NCBI RefSeq assembly: GCF_017086365.1
Contig: NZ_CP070969.1
Location: 2,976,001 to 3,040,000 of the forward strand
Source of the DNA: Paenibacillus tianjinensis
GTDB lineage: Bacteria; Bacillota; Bacilli; Paenibacillales; Paenibacillaceae
Length of the DNA: 64,000 bases
Direction: 5' to 3'
In this document: positions 28,262-38,276 of the stretch, one piece after another
Position numbering within the stretch: the stretch's first letter is position 1
How the letters are laid out: each line of letters starts with the position of its first letter
Program-made: the position numbers and the translations under genes
Notes under the pieces: model-generated
What the model was told of the DNA's origin: nothing
What the model saw: only the letters and a program-made list of their open reading frames with translations
Database searches by the model: none

Positions 28262-29179
28262 TCAGCCTGAATAAGGGATATCTGCCATGGTAAAGATTTG
28301 TTTCAGCTGCTCTTCGTTCTCCGGACTCCACGGATTGGCCGGAGAATGGCTGTAGGTGGGGATAGCGATCCCTGACAATCGAACGGCTTCCTTGATGGTC
28401 GGAATAAAGGGTTCATCCAGCGCATAGAGCGGAGGGATCCGAACCAGCTTTCGGTGATATTCGAGCACTTCCGCCAGGTCATTATTCAAGTAGCTTCGAT
28501 ACAAACCGAGCATAAGCTGAGGGGCAAAATTGGCACTGGCTGCAATCGCACCGGCGCCTCCGGCCGCAAGAGTGGGCAACAAATACTCGTCGAAACCGCA
28601 GAAGACGGAGAATGACGGATTTACCTCCTTGACCAGAAGAATCATATGACGGATATGGCTTAGCTGATCCACTGTTTCCTTGATCCCAACCACATGGAGG
28701 TATTTCGAAGCAAGCCTTCTGACAAAGTACGGGCTCAAATCCTGACCGGTAAGCGCAGGGAAATTATACAGCATCAGCGGCAGCTCCGACGCTTCCGCGA
28801 CGGCTTCGTAATGTGCGTACAATGCTTTTTCGCTCAGCTTGCAGTAATAAGGATTGATAACGACAACACCCGTTGCTCCGCTTTGGGCGGCATGCCTGGT
28901 AAGGCGAATGGTTTCGGCGGTAGTATTGCTGCCTGTTCCAATCCAGACCGGGAGGCGGCCGTCGGTGCAGTTTATGCAGAATTCTGCAATCTCTTCCCGC
29001 TCCTTGGCATCAAACTGGTTGAATTCCCCGGCTGTTCCCAGGAAGAACAAGCCGTGAACCCCGTTGTCGATCAGGCTGTCGATCAAGAGCTTCATTCCGG
29101 GACGATCCAGTTGCCGGTCTTCATTCAGTATGGTGGGGACAGGGGGGATGATGCCCGTATTTGTATGAACAATATCCAT
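28262..29179 (-). CDS. DapA-family aldolase, probable 2-keto-3-deoxy-pentonate aldolase (YagE-like)
   Basis: A 305-residue TIM barrel of the dihydrodipicolinate-synthase family. The Schiff-base Lys167 lies in VVGIKETV and the catalytic Tyr138 in LMLYNFP. The GTAGEFNQ loop replaces the true DapA substrate motif, so it is a sugar-acid aldolase rather than a lysine-pathway enzyme (family knowledge plus inference). It is divergent from an IclR regulator and part of a cassette with a xylonate-type dehydratase. It would split 2-keto-3-deoxy-pentonate into pyruvate and glycolaldehyde. Start ATG 29179 lies behind GGAGG. Neuraminate lyase is an unlikely alternative here. Confidence 0.82.
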   Translation of the reverse strand: MDIVHTNTGIIPPVPTILNEDRQLDRPGMKLLIDSLIDNGVHGLFFLGTAGEFNQFDAKEREEIAEFCINCTDGRLPVWIGTGSNTTAETIRLTRHAAQSGATGVVVINPYYCKLSEKALYAHYEAVAEASELPLMLYNFPALTGQDLSPYFVRRLASKYLHVVGIKETVDQLSHIRHMILLVKEVNPSFSVFCGFDEYLLPTLAAGGAGAIAASANFAPQLMLGLYRSYLNNDLAEVLEYHRKLVRIPPLYALDEPFIPTIKEAVRLSGIAIPTYSHSPANPWSPENEEQLKQIFTMADIPYSG

Positions 29180-29276
29180 TTGTTTTTGCCTCCGAGTTTG
29201 ATATTATAAACATATGATTATTATATTGAACCTATTGGAGTTTATCAATGGTTGATTAGAGAGAGGAAGTTGTAGG

Positions 29277-30035
29277 ATGGACCGTAAATATTGGGTTCCC
29301 GCACTGGAAAGGGCTAATCTGATACTGACTGCGATTTCCCGGCATCCCGGAGAATTCAAGATGACTGATCTGTGCGAGACCACAGGGATTAATAAAAGCT
29401 CCATGTTCTCCCTGTTGCGGACGATGGAGACGCTGAACTGGGTGAAGCGCAATGAAGAAGACGCCTATGTCCTGGGAGCGGGAATAGCATATTTCAATAC
29501 GGCCTTTAATGACTTTAGTAAACGGAATTACAATCTTGTGGAGCGTTTCTTGCAGGCGTCCGTGGATAGTGTCAAGGCAGTGGGCGAAACCTTCCAGCTG
29601 TCCGTTCTGGACCGGAATGAAATTATATATCTGGCCAAGCAGGAGGGGGCATCCCTGGTGAAACTGGAATCAAGTCCGGGCATGCGCTTTCCTGCCCATG
29701 CCACAGCGATGGGGAAGATGATGTTGGCGATGCTCCCGCCGCAGGAGCTTGAGAAGAGGTATCCGGACAGGATATTGCCCACGGTAACATCCAATACGGT
29801 AACGGACTGGGAGGATTTCAGAGTAATGCTTACTGATATCCGGAGCAGGGGCTTTTCTGAAGATCATGAAGAGATTATCCAGGGCATTTGCTGTGTGGCA
29901 GCACCGGTGACAAATGTTTCCGGCGACACCGTTGCGGCAGTCAGCACCTCGATGATGCGCCATGCCTATCTGGAGAAGCAGGAAGAAGCTATTCATGAGG
30001 TTATCCGGCTGGGAAAGAAGCTGTCCCAACTGTAA
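29277..30035 (+). CDS. IclR-family regulator of the xylonate cassette (YagI/XynR-like)
   Basis: A 252-residue regulator. The winged helix is at residues 8-65 ([21 protein letters not shown]). The effector domain spans about 75-250, with the typical [20 protein letters not shown] and [11 protein letters not shown] regions. It is divergent from the aldolase gene and upstream of the dehydratase, so the 97-bp gap between the divergent genes is the likely operator. By analogy with E. coli XynR it may respond to xylonate, which is inference. Start ATG 29277 lies behind GAGGAAG. Confidence 0.88.
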   Translation: MDRKYWVPALERANLILTAISRHPGEFKMTDLCETTGINKSSMFSLLRTMETLNWVKRNEEDAYVLGAGIAYFNTAFNDFSKRNYNLVERFLQASVDSVKAVGETFQLSVLDRNEIIYLAKQEGASLVKLESSPGMRFPAHATAMGKMMLAMLPPQELEKRYPDRILPTVTSNTVTDWEDFRVMLTDIRSRGFSEDHEEIIQGICCVAAPVTNVSGDTVAAVSTSMMRHAYLEKQEEAIHEVIRLGKKLSQL

Positions 30036-30081
30036 GCTGCAGAGATCGTTCAACATTATTGGGGAGAAAGAGGGGCTTGAA

Positions 30082-32049
30082 TTGGAGATCAGTTTGCAAG
30101 AGATTATGCGGGAAGCTGAGGGGCATAAGGTACATACAGCGGCAGAAGGACCGTCCGGCAGCCTGCCAATAACAGGCGACATGCTGCGGAGCGCTCCGAG
30201 CGGAGAAATCTTCGGAATGTCACAGAATGCGGGTATGGGGTGGAATCCGCTATTTCTGAATTCACCTCAGTATCTCATTCTGGGCACCATGGGAGGCATC
30301 CGGCGGGAGGATGGAAGCCCGCTTGCTCTGGGGTATCATACCGGCCATTGGGAGATCGGATTAATGATGGAAGAAGTAGCCCACGAGATTACAGAACGTC
30401 AGGGGATTCCGTTTGCGGGCTATGTCAGTGATCCCTGCGACGGGCGTTCCCAGGGAACCACTGGCATGTTCGATTCCCTGCCTTACCGGAATGATGCAGC
30501 TATTGTGCTGCGCCGTCTAATCCGTTCCTTGCCATCACGCAAGGGGGTTCTGGGTGTGGCTACCTGCGATAAAGGGCTGCCTGCTATGATGCTGGCCCTG
30601 GCCGGTATGCGTGAGCTGCCGGGAGTTATCGTTCCGGGAGGCGTATCCCTTCCGCCAAATCAGGGGGAGGATGCCGGTAAAGTGCAGAGCATCGGCGCAA
30701 GATTCAGTAATGGTGAACTGTCGCTGGAAGATGCAGCTGATCTTGGATGCCGCGCCTGCGCAACTCCAGGAGGAGGATGCCAATTCCTGGGGACTGCAGC
30801 TACGGCACAGGTGGTTGCCGAAGCATTGGGCATGTCTGTTCCCCATTCTGCACTTGCCCCATCTGGCCAGCCAGTGTGGAAGAACATGGGGAGACAATCT
30901 GTCCGCGCGCTGCTGCAAATGGAGCACAGCGGATTGGTGATGAAGGATATACTGACCGAACGGGCGATTCGCAATGCCATGGTCGTTCACGCTGCATTCG
31001 GCGGCTCCACCAATCTGCTGCTTCACCTGCCCGCAATCGCACATGCCGCCGGGCTGCGGGTTCCGACCGTTGAAGACTGGAATGAGGTCAATCGCATGGT
31101 ACCACGTCTGGTCAGTGTACTGCCCAACGGACCGGTTCCACATCCGACGATCCGTGTTTTCCTTGCAGGAGGTGTTCCTGAAGTTATGCTGCATCTGCGC
31201 CAGCTGGGACTTATTGATGATACAGTCCTTACAGTGACAGGTAGAACGCTTGGAAAGAACCTGGACTGGTGGGAAACCTCAGCAAGACGGCAGGAAATGC
31301 GATCCCGTCTGAGAGAAGCCGACGGGATCGATCCCGACAGTGTAATCATGAGCCCCCAGGAGGCGAAGCTGCATGGAATGGCTTCCACAATGACTTTTCC
31401 TACCGGAAACCTCGCACCGGAAGGCTCGGTTATCAAATCGGCAGCCATCGATCCTTCGGTCCTCGATAATGAAGGCGTCTAAAGACATACAGGAAGAGTC
31501 AAAGTGTTTACAGCAGAGAAGGATGCCATCCGCAGCATCAAGCTGGGGCTCATCCAGCCTGGAGATATCCTCGCCGTAGTCGGACGTGGACCCAGCGGAA
31601 CCGGAATGGAAGAGACATACCAGCTGACCTCTGCGCTGAAACATCTGCCTTTTGGCAAGCATGTGACTCTGATTACGGATGCGCGATTCTCTGGCGTATC
31701 CACGGGAGCCTGCATCGGCCATATCGGGCCGGAAGCACTGGCGGGAGGACCGCTTGGCAGGCTCAGGGACGGTGACTGGGTAGAGGTCATAGTCAATACG
31801 GTCAAGCTTGAAGGAAGTGTACATCTGGTGGGCGACGGCGAACTGCCGGGCACTGTGGAAGACGGAGCCAAGCTTCTGGCTGAACGGTCTGCTCATCCTT
31901 TCCTGGGCGTAGATCCGGATCTGCCTGATGACACCAGACTGTGGGCAGCGCTGCAAGCCGCTAGCGGAGGCACCTGGCAAGGCTGTGTCTATGATACCGA
32001 CAAAATCATTGCCGTCCTCCAGGCAGGCCGGCAAGCACAGGAGCGATAA
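30082..32049 (+). pseudogene. YjhG/YagF-type D-xylonate dehydratase interrupted by one in-frame stop
   Basis: Read through one stop, this is a 655-codon IlvD/Edd-family dehydratase. The Fe-S cysteines are present in [20 protein letters not shown] and [10 protein letters not shown]. The N-terminus [15 protein letters not shown] is typical of the YjhG/YagF branch that dehydrates pentonates to 2-keto-3-deoxy acids. A TAA at 31480-31482 stands where the family has Tyr (GV-stop-RHTGRVKVFTAE), and the frame continues unchanged to 32049 with SGVSTGACIGHIGPEALAGG intact. Start: TTG 30082 with GAGGGG six bases upstream. It is a nonsense allele or a sequence error. GTG 31504 could restart only a C-terminal piece. 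Confidence 0.9.
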
Positions 32050-32051
32050 TC

Positions 32052-33644
32052 ATGAACAATAATGTCATACACAATCCGATTCTCCGCGGCTTTCATCCGG
32101 ACCCGTCTATCTGCAGGGTCGGCGAAGATTATTACATTGCCACTTCCACATTTGAATGGTTTCCCGGGGTGCGCATACATCATTCCCGTGATCTGGTCCA
32201 TTGGCGTCTGCTGACCCATGCACTTACACGCAAATCGCAGTTGAATATGGAAGGCAACCTGGACTCCGGCGGGGTGTGGGCGCCATGCCTTACCTATGAT
32301 AACGGCGTCTTCTATCTGATCTACACGGATGTCAAGAGCCGTCAAGGCGCGTTCAAGGACACGCCTAATTATTTGGTCACCGCTACCAATATTGAAGGTC
32401 CCTGGTCTGAGCCGGTCTATCTGAACAGCAGCGGATTTGACCCCTCTTTGTTCCATGACACCGACGGGCGCAAATGGCTCGTCAATATGCTGTGGGATCA
32501 CCGTACGAATAAGAACAGCTTCGCAGGAATCGTACTTCAAGAAATTTCTGTAGACCAACAGCGTCTGATTGGACCTGTGTATCCGATTTATAAAGGGACA
32601 GAGCTGAAGCTAACAGAAGGACCGCATCTATACCATAGAGATGGCTGGTACTACCTCATTACGGCAGAAGGAGGCACCCAGTATAATCATGCAGTAACGG
32701 TTGCCCGTTCACGGAATATTGAAGGTCCCTATGAAACCGATCCCCGCAATCCGGTATTGACCTCAGCGGGCAACAGAGACTGGGAACTGCAAAAGGCTGG
32801 ACATGGCTGCCTCGTCCATACCCATACGGACGAATGGTACATGGTTCATTTATGTGGCCGGCCCGTCAAGGAGAAGTATTGCACCCTGGGCCGGGAGACA
32901 GCCATCCAGCGCTGTAGGTTTACAGATAAGGGATGGCTGGAGCTGGCGGATGGAGGGTCTTTGCCCGCTGTTGCCGTTCAGGGTCCGGAAATCGCAGCCC
33001 ACCCGTTTCCGGCACCTGCGGAGAGAGATGATTTTGACCTTCCCGAGCTGGATGTCCGCTGGAGTACCCTGCGTGTTCCCGCGGATGAGAGCTGGCTCTC
33101 GTTGAAGGCGCGTCCGAGTTATCTGCGCCTGCACGGGAGAGAGTCGATGAGTTCTATGCACCGGCAGAGCCTGGTTGCCCTGCGCCAGCAGGCGTTTGAT
33201 TGCAGTGCTGAAACCGAAGTGGAATTTGAGCCTGAGCATTTCCAGCAGATGGCCGGACTTATTGTATATTATGATACGAAAGATTATATCTATCTTGCGG
33301 TTACCCATGATGAAGAGCTGGGGAAATGTCTGGGCATTATCCGGTCCGTAGACGGCGTGTATGAAGATTCTCTGTGTGACTGGATACCTTTGCCCTCCGG
33401 TGCAAGCTGCCGGCTGAAGGTTGTCATCGAGCAGGAGAATGCCCAGTTCTACTACAGTAGTGCAGACAGTGGTGCGAGCTGGGAGAAAATCGGTCCGCTC
33501 CTCGATATTTGCCATTTATCTGATGATTTCCCGGCATATATCAGATTTACGGGGACCTTTATCGGCATGTGTGTACAGGACTTGGCAGGGACATTCCGCC
33601 CGGCAGATTTTAATTATTTTGAGTACAAAGAGCACATAGTCTAA
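32052..33644 (+). CDS. GH43 beta-xylosidase (YagH/XynB-like, GH43_11-type)
   Basis: A 530-residue cytoplasmic two-domain enzyme. The five-bladed propeller carries the general base Asp17 (FHPDPS), modulator Asp130 (SGFDPS) and general acid Glu189 (LTEGPH). The C-terminal beta-sandwich (after about 320) is the GH43_C2 type that closes the pocket. No signal peptide is seen. It starts 2 bp after the dehydratase stop, behind AGGAG, so it is in the same operon. It would hydrolyse short xylo-oligosaccharides, linking the cassette to the neighbouring glucuronoxylan locus. Confidence 0.93.
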   Translation: MNNNVIHNPILRGFHPDPSICRVGEDYYIATSTFEWFPGVRIHHSRDLVHWRLLTHALTRKSQLNMEGNLDSGGVWAPCLTYDNGVFYLIYTDVKSRQGAFKDTPNYLVTATNIEGPWSEPVYLNSSGFDPSLFHDTDGRKWLVNMLWDHRTNKNSFAGIVLQEISVDQQRLIGPVYPIYKGTELKLTEGPHLYHRDGWYYLITAEGGTQYNHAVTVARSRNIEGPYETDPRNPVLTSAGNRDWELQKAGHGCLVHTHTDEWYMVHLCGRPVKEKYCTLGRETAIQRCRFTDKGWLELADGGSLPAVAVQGPEIAAHPFPAPAERDDFDLPELDVRWSTLRVPADESWLSLKARPSYLRLHGRESMSSMHRQSLVALRQQAFDCSAETEVEFEPEHFQQMAGLIVYYDTKDYIYLAVTHDEELGKCLGIIRSVDGVYEDSLCDWIPLPSGASCRLKVVIEQENAQFYYSSADSGASWEKIGPLLDICHLSDDFPAYIRFTGTFIGMCVQDLAGTFRPADFNYFEYKEHIV

Positions 33645-33652
33645 GTTACTGC

Positions 33653-33693
33653 AAAGGCCGGTTAACCAGATGTCTCTGGAAACCGGTCTTTTT
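33653..33693 (+). terminator. terminator of the xylonate/xyloside operon
   Basis: AAAGGCCGGTT pairs with AACCGGTCTTT, followed by T. The next 150 bp to the repeat copy B show nothing recognisable. Confidence 0.75.
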
Positions 33694-33844
33694 AATCATG
33701 ATGTCCTCGTTTAATCCGTTCTTTTTCCCCTCTATCTGTTCCCATCCAGTGCGAATATCCTCAATAACAAATTCAAGGAATCTGCTGCGGATGAAGAAAG
33801 CCCCTTTACTCGTAGTAAAGCTGAAAAGAATGCTTAATTACTTT

Positions 33845-33931
33845 CATCACGAAGAAGACGCCGGGGAACATGCCCGGCGTCTTTCTTTTTGAACACTAGC
33901 ACGCTCCATTACCCTTAACTTTGTGCCGCAT
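33845..33931. repeat. 87-bp direct repeat, copy B (native 3' end of the VOC gene and its terminator)
   Basis: Matches 28149-28235. Here the repeat covers the last six codons of the VOC gene (minus strand) and its terminator hairpin, so this is likely the original copy. The other copy is then a duplicated or left-behind end. Confidence 0.85.
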
Positions 33932-34331
33932 CCATGTTCATGTAGTTAATAGCCCACAGATGGCCGTCCAGGTCCACGAAGCCCCAGTGATACATGAACT
34001 CATGATCTTCAGGTTCAGCGTGCAGTTTCCCACCCAAAGAAAGCGCGGTATTCACAATTTCATCGACCTTTTCCCGGCTCTCGAAGGCAAGTGCGATCGT
34101 CATCTGCGCATACTTGCTCGTATCGACAGATTCTTTCTCTGTGAGCGTATTAAAGAATGCTTGATTGATCAGCATGACCTGCAGGTTGTCGCCGATCACG
34201 ATGGCTACCGAATTCTCGTTATCGGGGAATTGCGGGTTGAGCTCGAATCCGAGTCCGGTAAAGAACGCTTTCGATTGTTCTACGTTTTTCACAGGCAGGT
34301 TGAAGCTCGTGAATGCGGATGTTAATGCCAT
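33915..34331 (-). CDS. VOC (glyoxalase/bleomycin-resistance fold) family protein
   Basis: A 138-residue protein with two beta-alpha-beta-beta-beta modules. The first begins FTSFNLPVKNVEQSKAFFTG, and the second ends with the characteristic FVDLDGHLWAINYM. Start ATG 34331 has GAGGTG upstream; a TTG two codons earlier is less likely. VOC proteins of this subgroup often accompany ECF sigma factors, which fits the ECF gene once placed face to face with it (inferred from the 87-bp repeats). The substrate is unknown. Confidence 0.85.
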   Translation of the reverse strand: MALTSAFTSFNLPVKNVEQSKAFFTGLGFELNPQFPDNENSVAIVIGDNLQVMLINQAFFNTLTEKESVDTSKYAQMTIALAFESREKVDEIVNTALSLGGKLHAEPEDHEFMYHWGFVDLDGHLWAINYMNMDAAQS

Positions 34332-34449
34332 TTTCAAAACACCTCTTTGTCAAATTAGGTTGTGTTCATTAATGCCTTCATTTATATAGACGACAGCCGA
34401 TTCGAGAATTCATTGGTCTCATGAGTACGGAAGCCTGAATATTGAAAAA

Positions 34450-34541
34450 TTGTGCAATGATAAAAATTGAACCTCATGCAATTTTTCGTGCGATTTTAAA
34501 ATAAATCGTGCATCACCCTCATATGAACTCTCGTATATAAT
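34450..34541 (+). promoter_or_regulatory. xylan-regulon box 1 and promoter of the binding-protein gene
   Basis: Contains TTGTGCAA (34450), ATTTTAAAAT (34493-34502), TCGTGCAT (34506-34513), CTCATA (34518-34523) and a -10 TATAAT (34536-34541) without a good -35, as expected for an activator-dependent promoter. The order and spacing ATTTTAAAAT-N3-TCGTGCAT-N4-CTCATA recur before the modular GH30 gene and, with more mismatches, before the permease genes. Confidence 0.65.
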
Positions 34542-34594
34542 TGTTACTATTACGGTGTAGCGGGATACTAAAGAATATATTAGGAGGGTTAAAG

Positions 34595-35935
34595 ATGTTG
34601 AAATGGAAGCGTTCTCTCACAGTGCTGGCCATGACGGCCTTGCTGGGAACGATGGCGGCCTGCGGCGGCAATGGAAACGGAAATGGGGCCACAAACAAGG
34701 CAGAGCCTACTACCGAGCCTGCCAGCACTACTGCAGCGGCGACGGCAGCACCCAGCAATGAGCCTGTTAAACTGCGTATTATGTGGTGGGGATCCCAGCC
34801 ACGACACGAGGCTACCTTGGCTGCGCTGGACTTATACACAAAGAACAATCCTAATGTTACCTTCGAACCGGAATATTCAGGAATGGATGGATACCTGGAT
34901 AAATTATCGACACAGGCTGCAGCGAAAAATGCACCGGATATCGTTCAGCTTGATCCGGGCTGGATGCCGGACTGGATGTCACGGGGCCAGTTAGCCGACC
35001 TCGCACCTGAAGTGGATGTCAGTAAATTCGATGCCAAGCTGCTGTCCGGCGGACAGCTTGACGGCAAGCAGTTCGCGGTTCCGCTTGGCTCGGTAGCCTT
35101 CGGAATGGTATACGACAAGGCAGCCATGGATAAGCTCGGTATTGCAAATCCGGCTAACGGCTGGACATGGGATGATTTCTTCGCGCTGGCCAAGGAGTCC
35201 AAATCCAAACTGCCTGAGGGGCAATATTTCACCCTGGACTATGGCGGCAACTACTTTATGTACTCGGCCTACCAGTACGCCAAAGGCAAGGGGCAGGTCA
35301 TTACAGATGACGGCCACTTTAATGTCGATCAGGCAGCCTATCTGGAATGGACCAAGAAATTTGAAGAGCTGCGCAAGGAAGGCCTGGTTCCTCCGGCGGA
35401 TGTAAATGCTTCCGATAAGGAAAATGATCCGCAAATGGACCTGCTGGCAGCAGGTAAGGTTCTGTTCCGGTACAGCTTTTCCAATAACCTTGGTACCTGG
35501 GACAGCATCAAGCCGGGTGCTTATGCCCTGGTAACGATGCCGCGTGCGGAAGAAGCGGGCGGCTGGCTGAAGCCATCCATGTACCTGGCCGTTTCCGAAA
35601 ACTCCAAGCATGCTGAAGAAGCCAAGAAATTCATTAACTGGTTTGTAAATGACCAGGAAGCAGGAAATATTCTCAAGACTTTCCGCGGCCTTCCGGCCAA
35701 CAAGGAAATTGCAACGGCTCTGGAAGCAAGCATGAGTGATCTGGATAAGGTTGGTTTGGGCTTGCTCCGCGCTACAGAGCCGGACGGCCAGACCTGGTCG
35801 GCTGGAGCCGGCGGCTGGACCAACTTCGTCGACAAAGACTGGGTACTGGTACGTGACCAGCTCAGCTTTGGCAAAGTGACACCGGAGAAAGCCTTTGAGC
35901 AGCTGAAGGAAGCGGCGCAGGCTTACGAAAAATAG
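34595..35935 (+). CDS. ABC sugar-binding lipoprotein (aldouronate/xylo-oligosaccharide uptake)
   Basis: A 446-residue extracellular solute-binding protein of family 1. The signal peptide ends in lipobox MAAC with the lipidated Cys near 22, then a Thr/Ala/Pro-rich tether. The mature domain starts VKLRIMWWGSQPRHEATLAA, with aromatic-rich pocket segments (LDPGWMPDWMS). ATG 34595 follows TAGGAGGG. It precedes an alpha-glucuronidase gene across a hairpin, with permeases further on, so aldouronates are the likely ligand. Similar lplA-type genes head the aldouronate cluster of Paenibacillus JDR-2 (from memory). Regulated by box 1, by inference. Confidence 0.88.
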   Translation: MLKWKRSLTVLAMTALLGTMAACGGNGNGNGATNKAEPTTEPASTTAAATAAPSNEPVKLRIMWWGSQPRHEATLAALDLYTKNNPNVTFEPEYSGMDGYLDKLSTQAAAKNAPDIVQLDPGWMPDWMSRGQLADLAPEVDVSKFDAKLLSGGQLDGKQFAVPLGSVAFGMVYDKAAMDKLGIANPANGWTWDDFFALAKESKSKLPEGQYFTLDYGGNYFMYSAYQYAKGKGQVITDDGHFNVDQAAYLEWTKKFEELRKEGLVPPADVNASDKENDPQMDLLAAGKVLFRYSFSNNLGTWDSIKPGAYALVTMPRAEEAGGWLKPSMYLAVSENSKHAEEAKKFINWFVNDQEAGNILKTFRGLPANKEIATALEASMSDLDKVGLGLLRATEPDGQTWSAGAGGWTNFVDKDWVLVRDQLSFGKVTPEKAFEQLKEAAQAYEK

Positions 35936-35946
35936 TTCCAGAACGA

Positions 35947-35975
35947 AAGGCCCGGAGCATTTTGTTCCGGGCCTT
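35947..35975 (+). other. intercistronic hairpin without U-tail
   Basis: AAGGCCCGGA and TCCGGGCCTT pair perfectly over 10 bp around a 9-nt loop, but GCCGTTACTC rather than T follows. It is more likely an mRNA-stabilising or partial-termination element that keeps binding-protein mRNA in excess over the glucuronidase than a full terminator. Confidence 0.55.
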
Positions 35976-36029
35976 GCCGTTACTCGGAACGTCTAAAGTA
36001 AATTGAGAGTAGAGGGAGGATATAAGAAT

Positions 36030-38105
36030 ATGGAACATACTGTGCATTATCATCCGGGAGACGGATATCTGGCCTGGCTGCAATACCGCCGGCCTGCGGC
36101 TGGAGGGACGGGACGTTATCAAGAATACAATCGGATCGTTGCCGCTGGCCTGGACGATACCGTGCTTCGTACGGCTGCGGACGAGCTGGCTCAAGGTCTT
36201 AAGGGAATTACAGGAAGAGAGATTTTGGTCTCGGAGACAATGGCGGCGTCCCCAAGTATCATTATTGGAACCTTCGGTACAGGCTCTTTAGTTGACGGAT
36301 TCTTCAGTACGGAGGTAAGCTCTGCTGTTAAAGCGGAGGGTTACGCCATTCAAACCGACAGCCAGACCGGCAGTATTGTTATCGGGGCGCTTACCCCTGC
36401 AGGTGTATTATATGGCGTGTTCCATTTGCTGCGGATTATGGGGACAGGAGGTTCTGTCCGGCAGTTGAATATTCTGGAGAATCCGGCCAATCAGCTGCGC
36501 ATGATCAACCAGTGGGATAATATGGACGGGAGTGTGGAGCGGGGGTATGCCGGGCAATCTGTCTTTTACGAGAATAACCGGGTCACAGGCAATCTTGAAC
36601 AAATTCAGGATTACGCCCGCTTGCTGGCTTCCACCGGCATCAATGCGATAACGATCAATAATGTGAACGTCCACCAGACCGAAAGCCGGCGCCTCACAGA
36701 CTTCCTGCCGGATGTGACGAGGTTGGCAGCCATTTTCCGCAGCTATGCCATCAAGCTGTTTCTGAGTATTAATTACGCCAGCACAATGGAGATCGGCGGT
36801 CTTGAGACGGCAGATCCCCTGGACCCTGAAGTCCGGGAGTGGTGGCGAAGAGCAGCATCTGCTGTATATGAAGCTATCCCTGATTTCGGGGGATTCCTAG
36901 TCAAAGCCGATTCGGAGAACAGGCCTGGGCCGTTCACCTACGGCAGAGATCATGCAGACGGGGCCAATATGCTGGCTGAAGCGCTGCAGCCATATGGCGG
37001 CATTGTTATCTGGCGCTGCTTCGTTTACAACTGCAAGCAGGACTGGAGTGACCGTGGCACCGACCGCGCAAGGGCAGCCTATGATCATTTTCAGCCCTTG
37101 GACGGGCGCTTTATGGATAATGTCATTCTGCAGATCAAGAATGGGCCGATTGACTTTCAGGTAAGAGAGCCGGTCTCCCCGCTGCTGGGGGCTATGCCGC
37201 AGACGAATCAGGTCATTGAATTCCAGATTGCCCAGGAGTATACCGGCCAGCAGCGCCATGTGTGCTATCTGGTGCCCCAGTGGAAGGAAATCCTGGATTT
37301 TGATACACAGCTCCAAGGGGAGGGGACGACTGTCCGGCGCATTGTGGATGGTTCCGTTCACGGCAATCCTTACAGCGGCTTTGCAGCCGTCTCAAACATA
37401 GGTAATGACAGCAACTGGACGGGCCATCTGCTTGCACAGGCTAATTTATACGGTTACGGACGCCTATCCTGGAACCCTGGGCTGTCTGCCGATGAAATTG
37501 CCGGGGAATGGATTACCCTGACTTTTGGCTTTGCTACAGACCAAGAGCCGTTTCAGATTCTGTTAAGAACCTTCATGGAATCCTGGGAGATCTATGAATC
37601 GTACACAGCCCCGCTAGGTGTCGGGTTTATGGTGAACCCTGACCATCATTACGGGCCTAATGTGGACGGATATGAGTACTCCATGTGGGGCACCTATCAT
37701 TTTGCAGACTGCCACGGGATTGGTGTTGACCGCACAGCAGCTACAGGTACGGGGTATACAGCCCAATATGCGCAGGCCAATATGGAATTGTATGAATCCC
37801 TTGACAGCTGTCCGGATGACCTGCTGCTGTTCTTTCATCATGTTCCGTATACGCATGTGCTGCATTCGGGTAAGACCGTGATCCAGCATATTTATGACAC
37901 GCATTTTGAAGGCGCAGAGCGGGCATACGGGCTGCTGTCTGACTGGAAGCTTATGCAGGGACAGGTGGATGAACAGGCGTACAGTCATGTAGAAGCGCGT
38001 CTTAGGGAACAGGCGGCCCACAGTAATGAGTGGCGGGATCGGATTAACACGTACTTCTTCCGGAAAAGCGGTATACCCGACCAGCACGGGAGAACAATCT
38101 ATTAA
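36030..38105 (+). CDS. aguA: GH67 alpha-glucuronidase
   Basis: A 691-residue cytoplasmic enzyme that removes 4-O-methyl-glucuronate from the non-reducing end of aldouronic acids. The proposed catalytic residues are Glu296 ([10 protein letters not shown]), Asp375 (KNGPIDFQ) and Glu403 (IAQEYTGQQ). Their spacing of 79 and 28 residues equals that of E285/D364/E392 in the Geobacillus enzyme as I recall it. The full-length GH67 arrangement is seen: N-domain, TIM barrel, helical C-domain. ATG 36030 follows AGGGAGGA. It is followed by a strong terminator. It works on products imported by the flanking ABC genes. Confidence 0.96.
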   Translation: MEHTVHYHPGDGYLAWLQYRRPAAGGTGRYQEYNRIVAAGLDDTVLRTAADELAQGLKGITGREILVSETMAASPSIIIGTFGTGSLVDGFFSTEVSSAVKAEGYAIQTDSQTGSIVIGALTPAGVLYGVFHLLRIMGTGGSVRQLNILENPANQLRMINQWDNMDGSVERGYAGQSVFYENNRVTGNLEQIQDYARLLASTGINAITINNVNVHQTESRRLTDFLPDVTRLAAIFRSYAIKLFLSINYASTMEIGGLETADPLDPEVREWWRRAASAVYEAIPDFGGFLVKADSENRPGPFTYGRDHADGANMLAEALQPYGGIVIWRCFVYNCKQDWSDRGTDRARAAYDHFQPLDGRFMDNVILQIKNGPIDFQVREPVSPLLGAMPQTNQVIEFQIAQEYTGQQRHVCYLVPQWKEILDFDTQLQGEGTTVRRIVDGSVHGNPYSGFAAVSNIGNDSNWTGHLLAQANLYGYGRLSWNPGLSADEIAGEWITLTFGFATDQEPFQILLRTFMESWEIYESYTAPLGVGFMVNPDHHYGPNVDGYEYSMWGTYHFADCHGIGVDRTAATGTGYTAQYAQANMELYESLDSCPDDLLLFFHHVPYTHVLHSGKTVIQHIYDTHFEGAERAYGLLSDWKLMQGQVDEQAYSHVEARLREQAAHSNEWRDRINTYFFRKSGIPDQHGRTIY

Positions 38106-38118
38106 TGTATTGCGGGAA

Positions 38119-38146
38119 AGAGGCGGAGCAATCCGCTTCTTTTTTT
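38119..38146 (+). terminator. terminator after aguA
   Basis: AGAGGCGGA and TCCGCTTCT pair around GCAA, followed by a run of T. It separates aguA from the permease genes, which have their own promoter. Confidence 0.85.
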
Positions 38147-38183
38147 ATAGAGGGGAGAGAGGGAGATGGTTCGTTTATCGTTA

Positions 38184-38253
38184 TATTTTGAAAGAATTCG
38201 AGCATTCCCCTCCTTTAGCAGGATATAGGCGGCCTATATACTTAAGGTATAAA
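38184..38253 (+). promoter_or_regulatory. xylan-regulon box 2 and promoter of the permease genes
   Basis: ATTTTGAAAG (38184) and TTCGAGCATT (38197-38206), then C-C-CTC, match the regulon box with the same internal spacing (about 21 of 28 positions against the modular-GH30 copy). Downstream, ATATAGG and CCTATAT form a 7-bp inverted repeat around CGG (38223-38239), then a -10-like TATAAA at 38248-38253. Confidence 0.5.
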
Positions 38254-38276
38254 TTAACCACAAGAGGTGACCACAG

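Noticed and set aside
29962..30081. A longer N-terminus for the xylonate dehydratase starting inside the IclR gene
   Set aside because: The extension overlaps the regulator, has no family character, and a well-spaced GAGGGG site precedes TTG 30082.
31504..32049. Separate 181-aa gene downstream of the dehydratase
   Set aside because: It is in the same frame as the upstream part and supplies exactly the missing C-terminal domain, so it is one gene with an internal stop.
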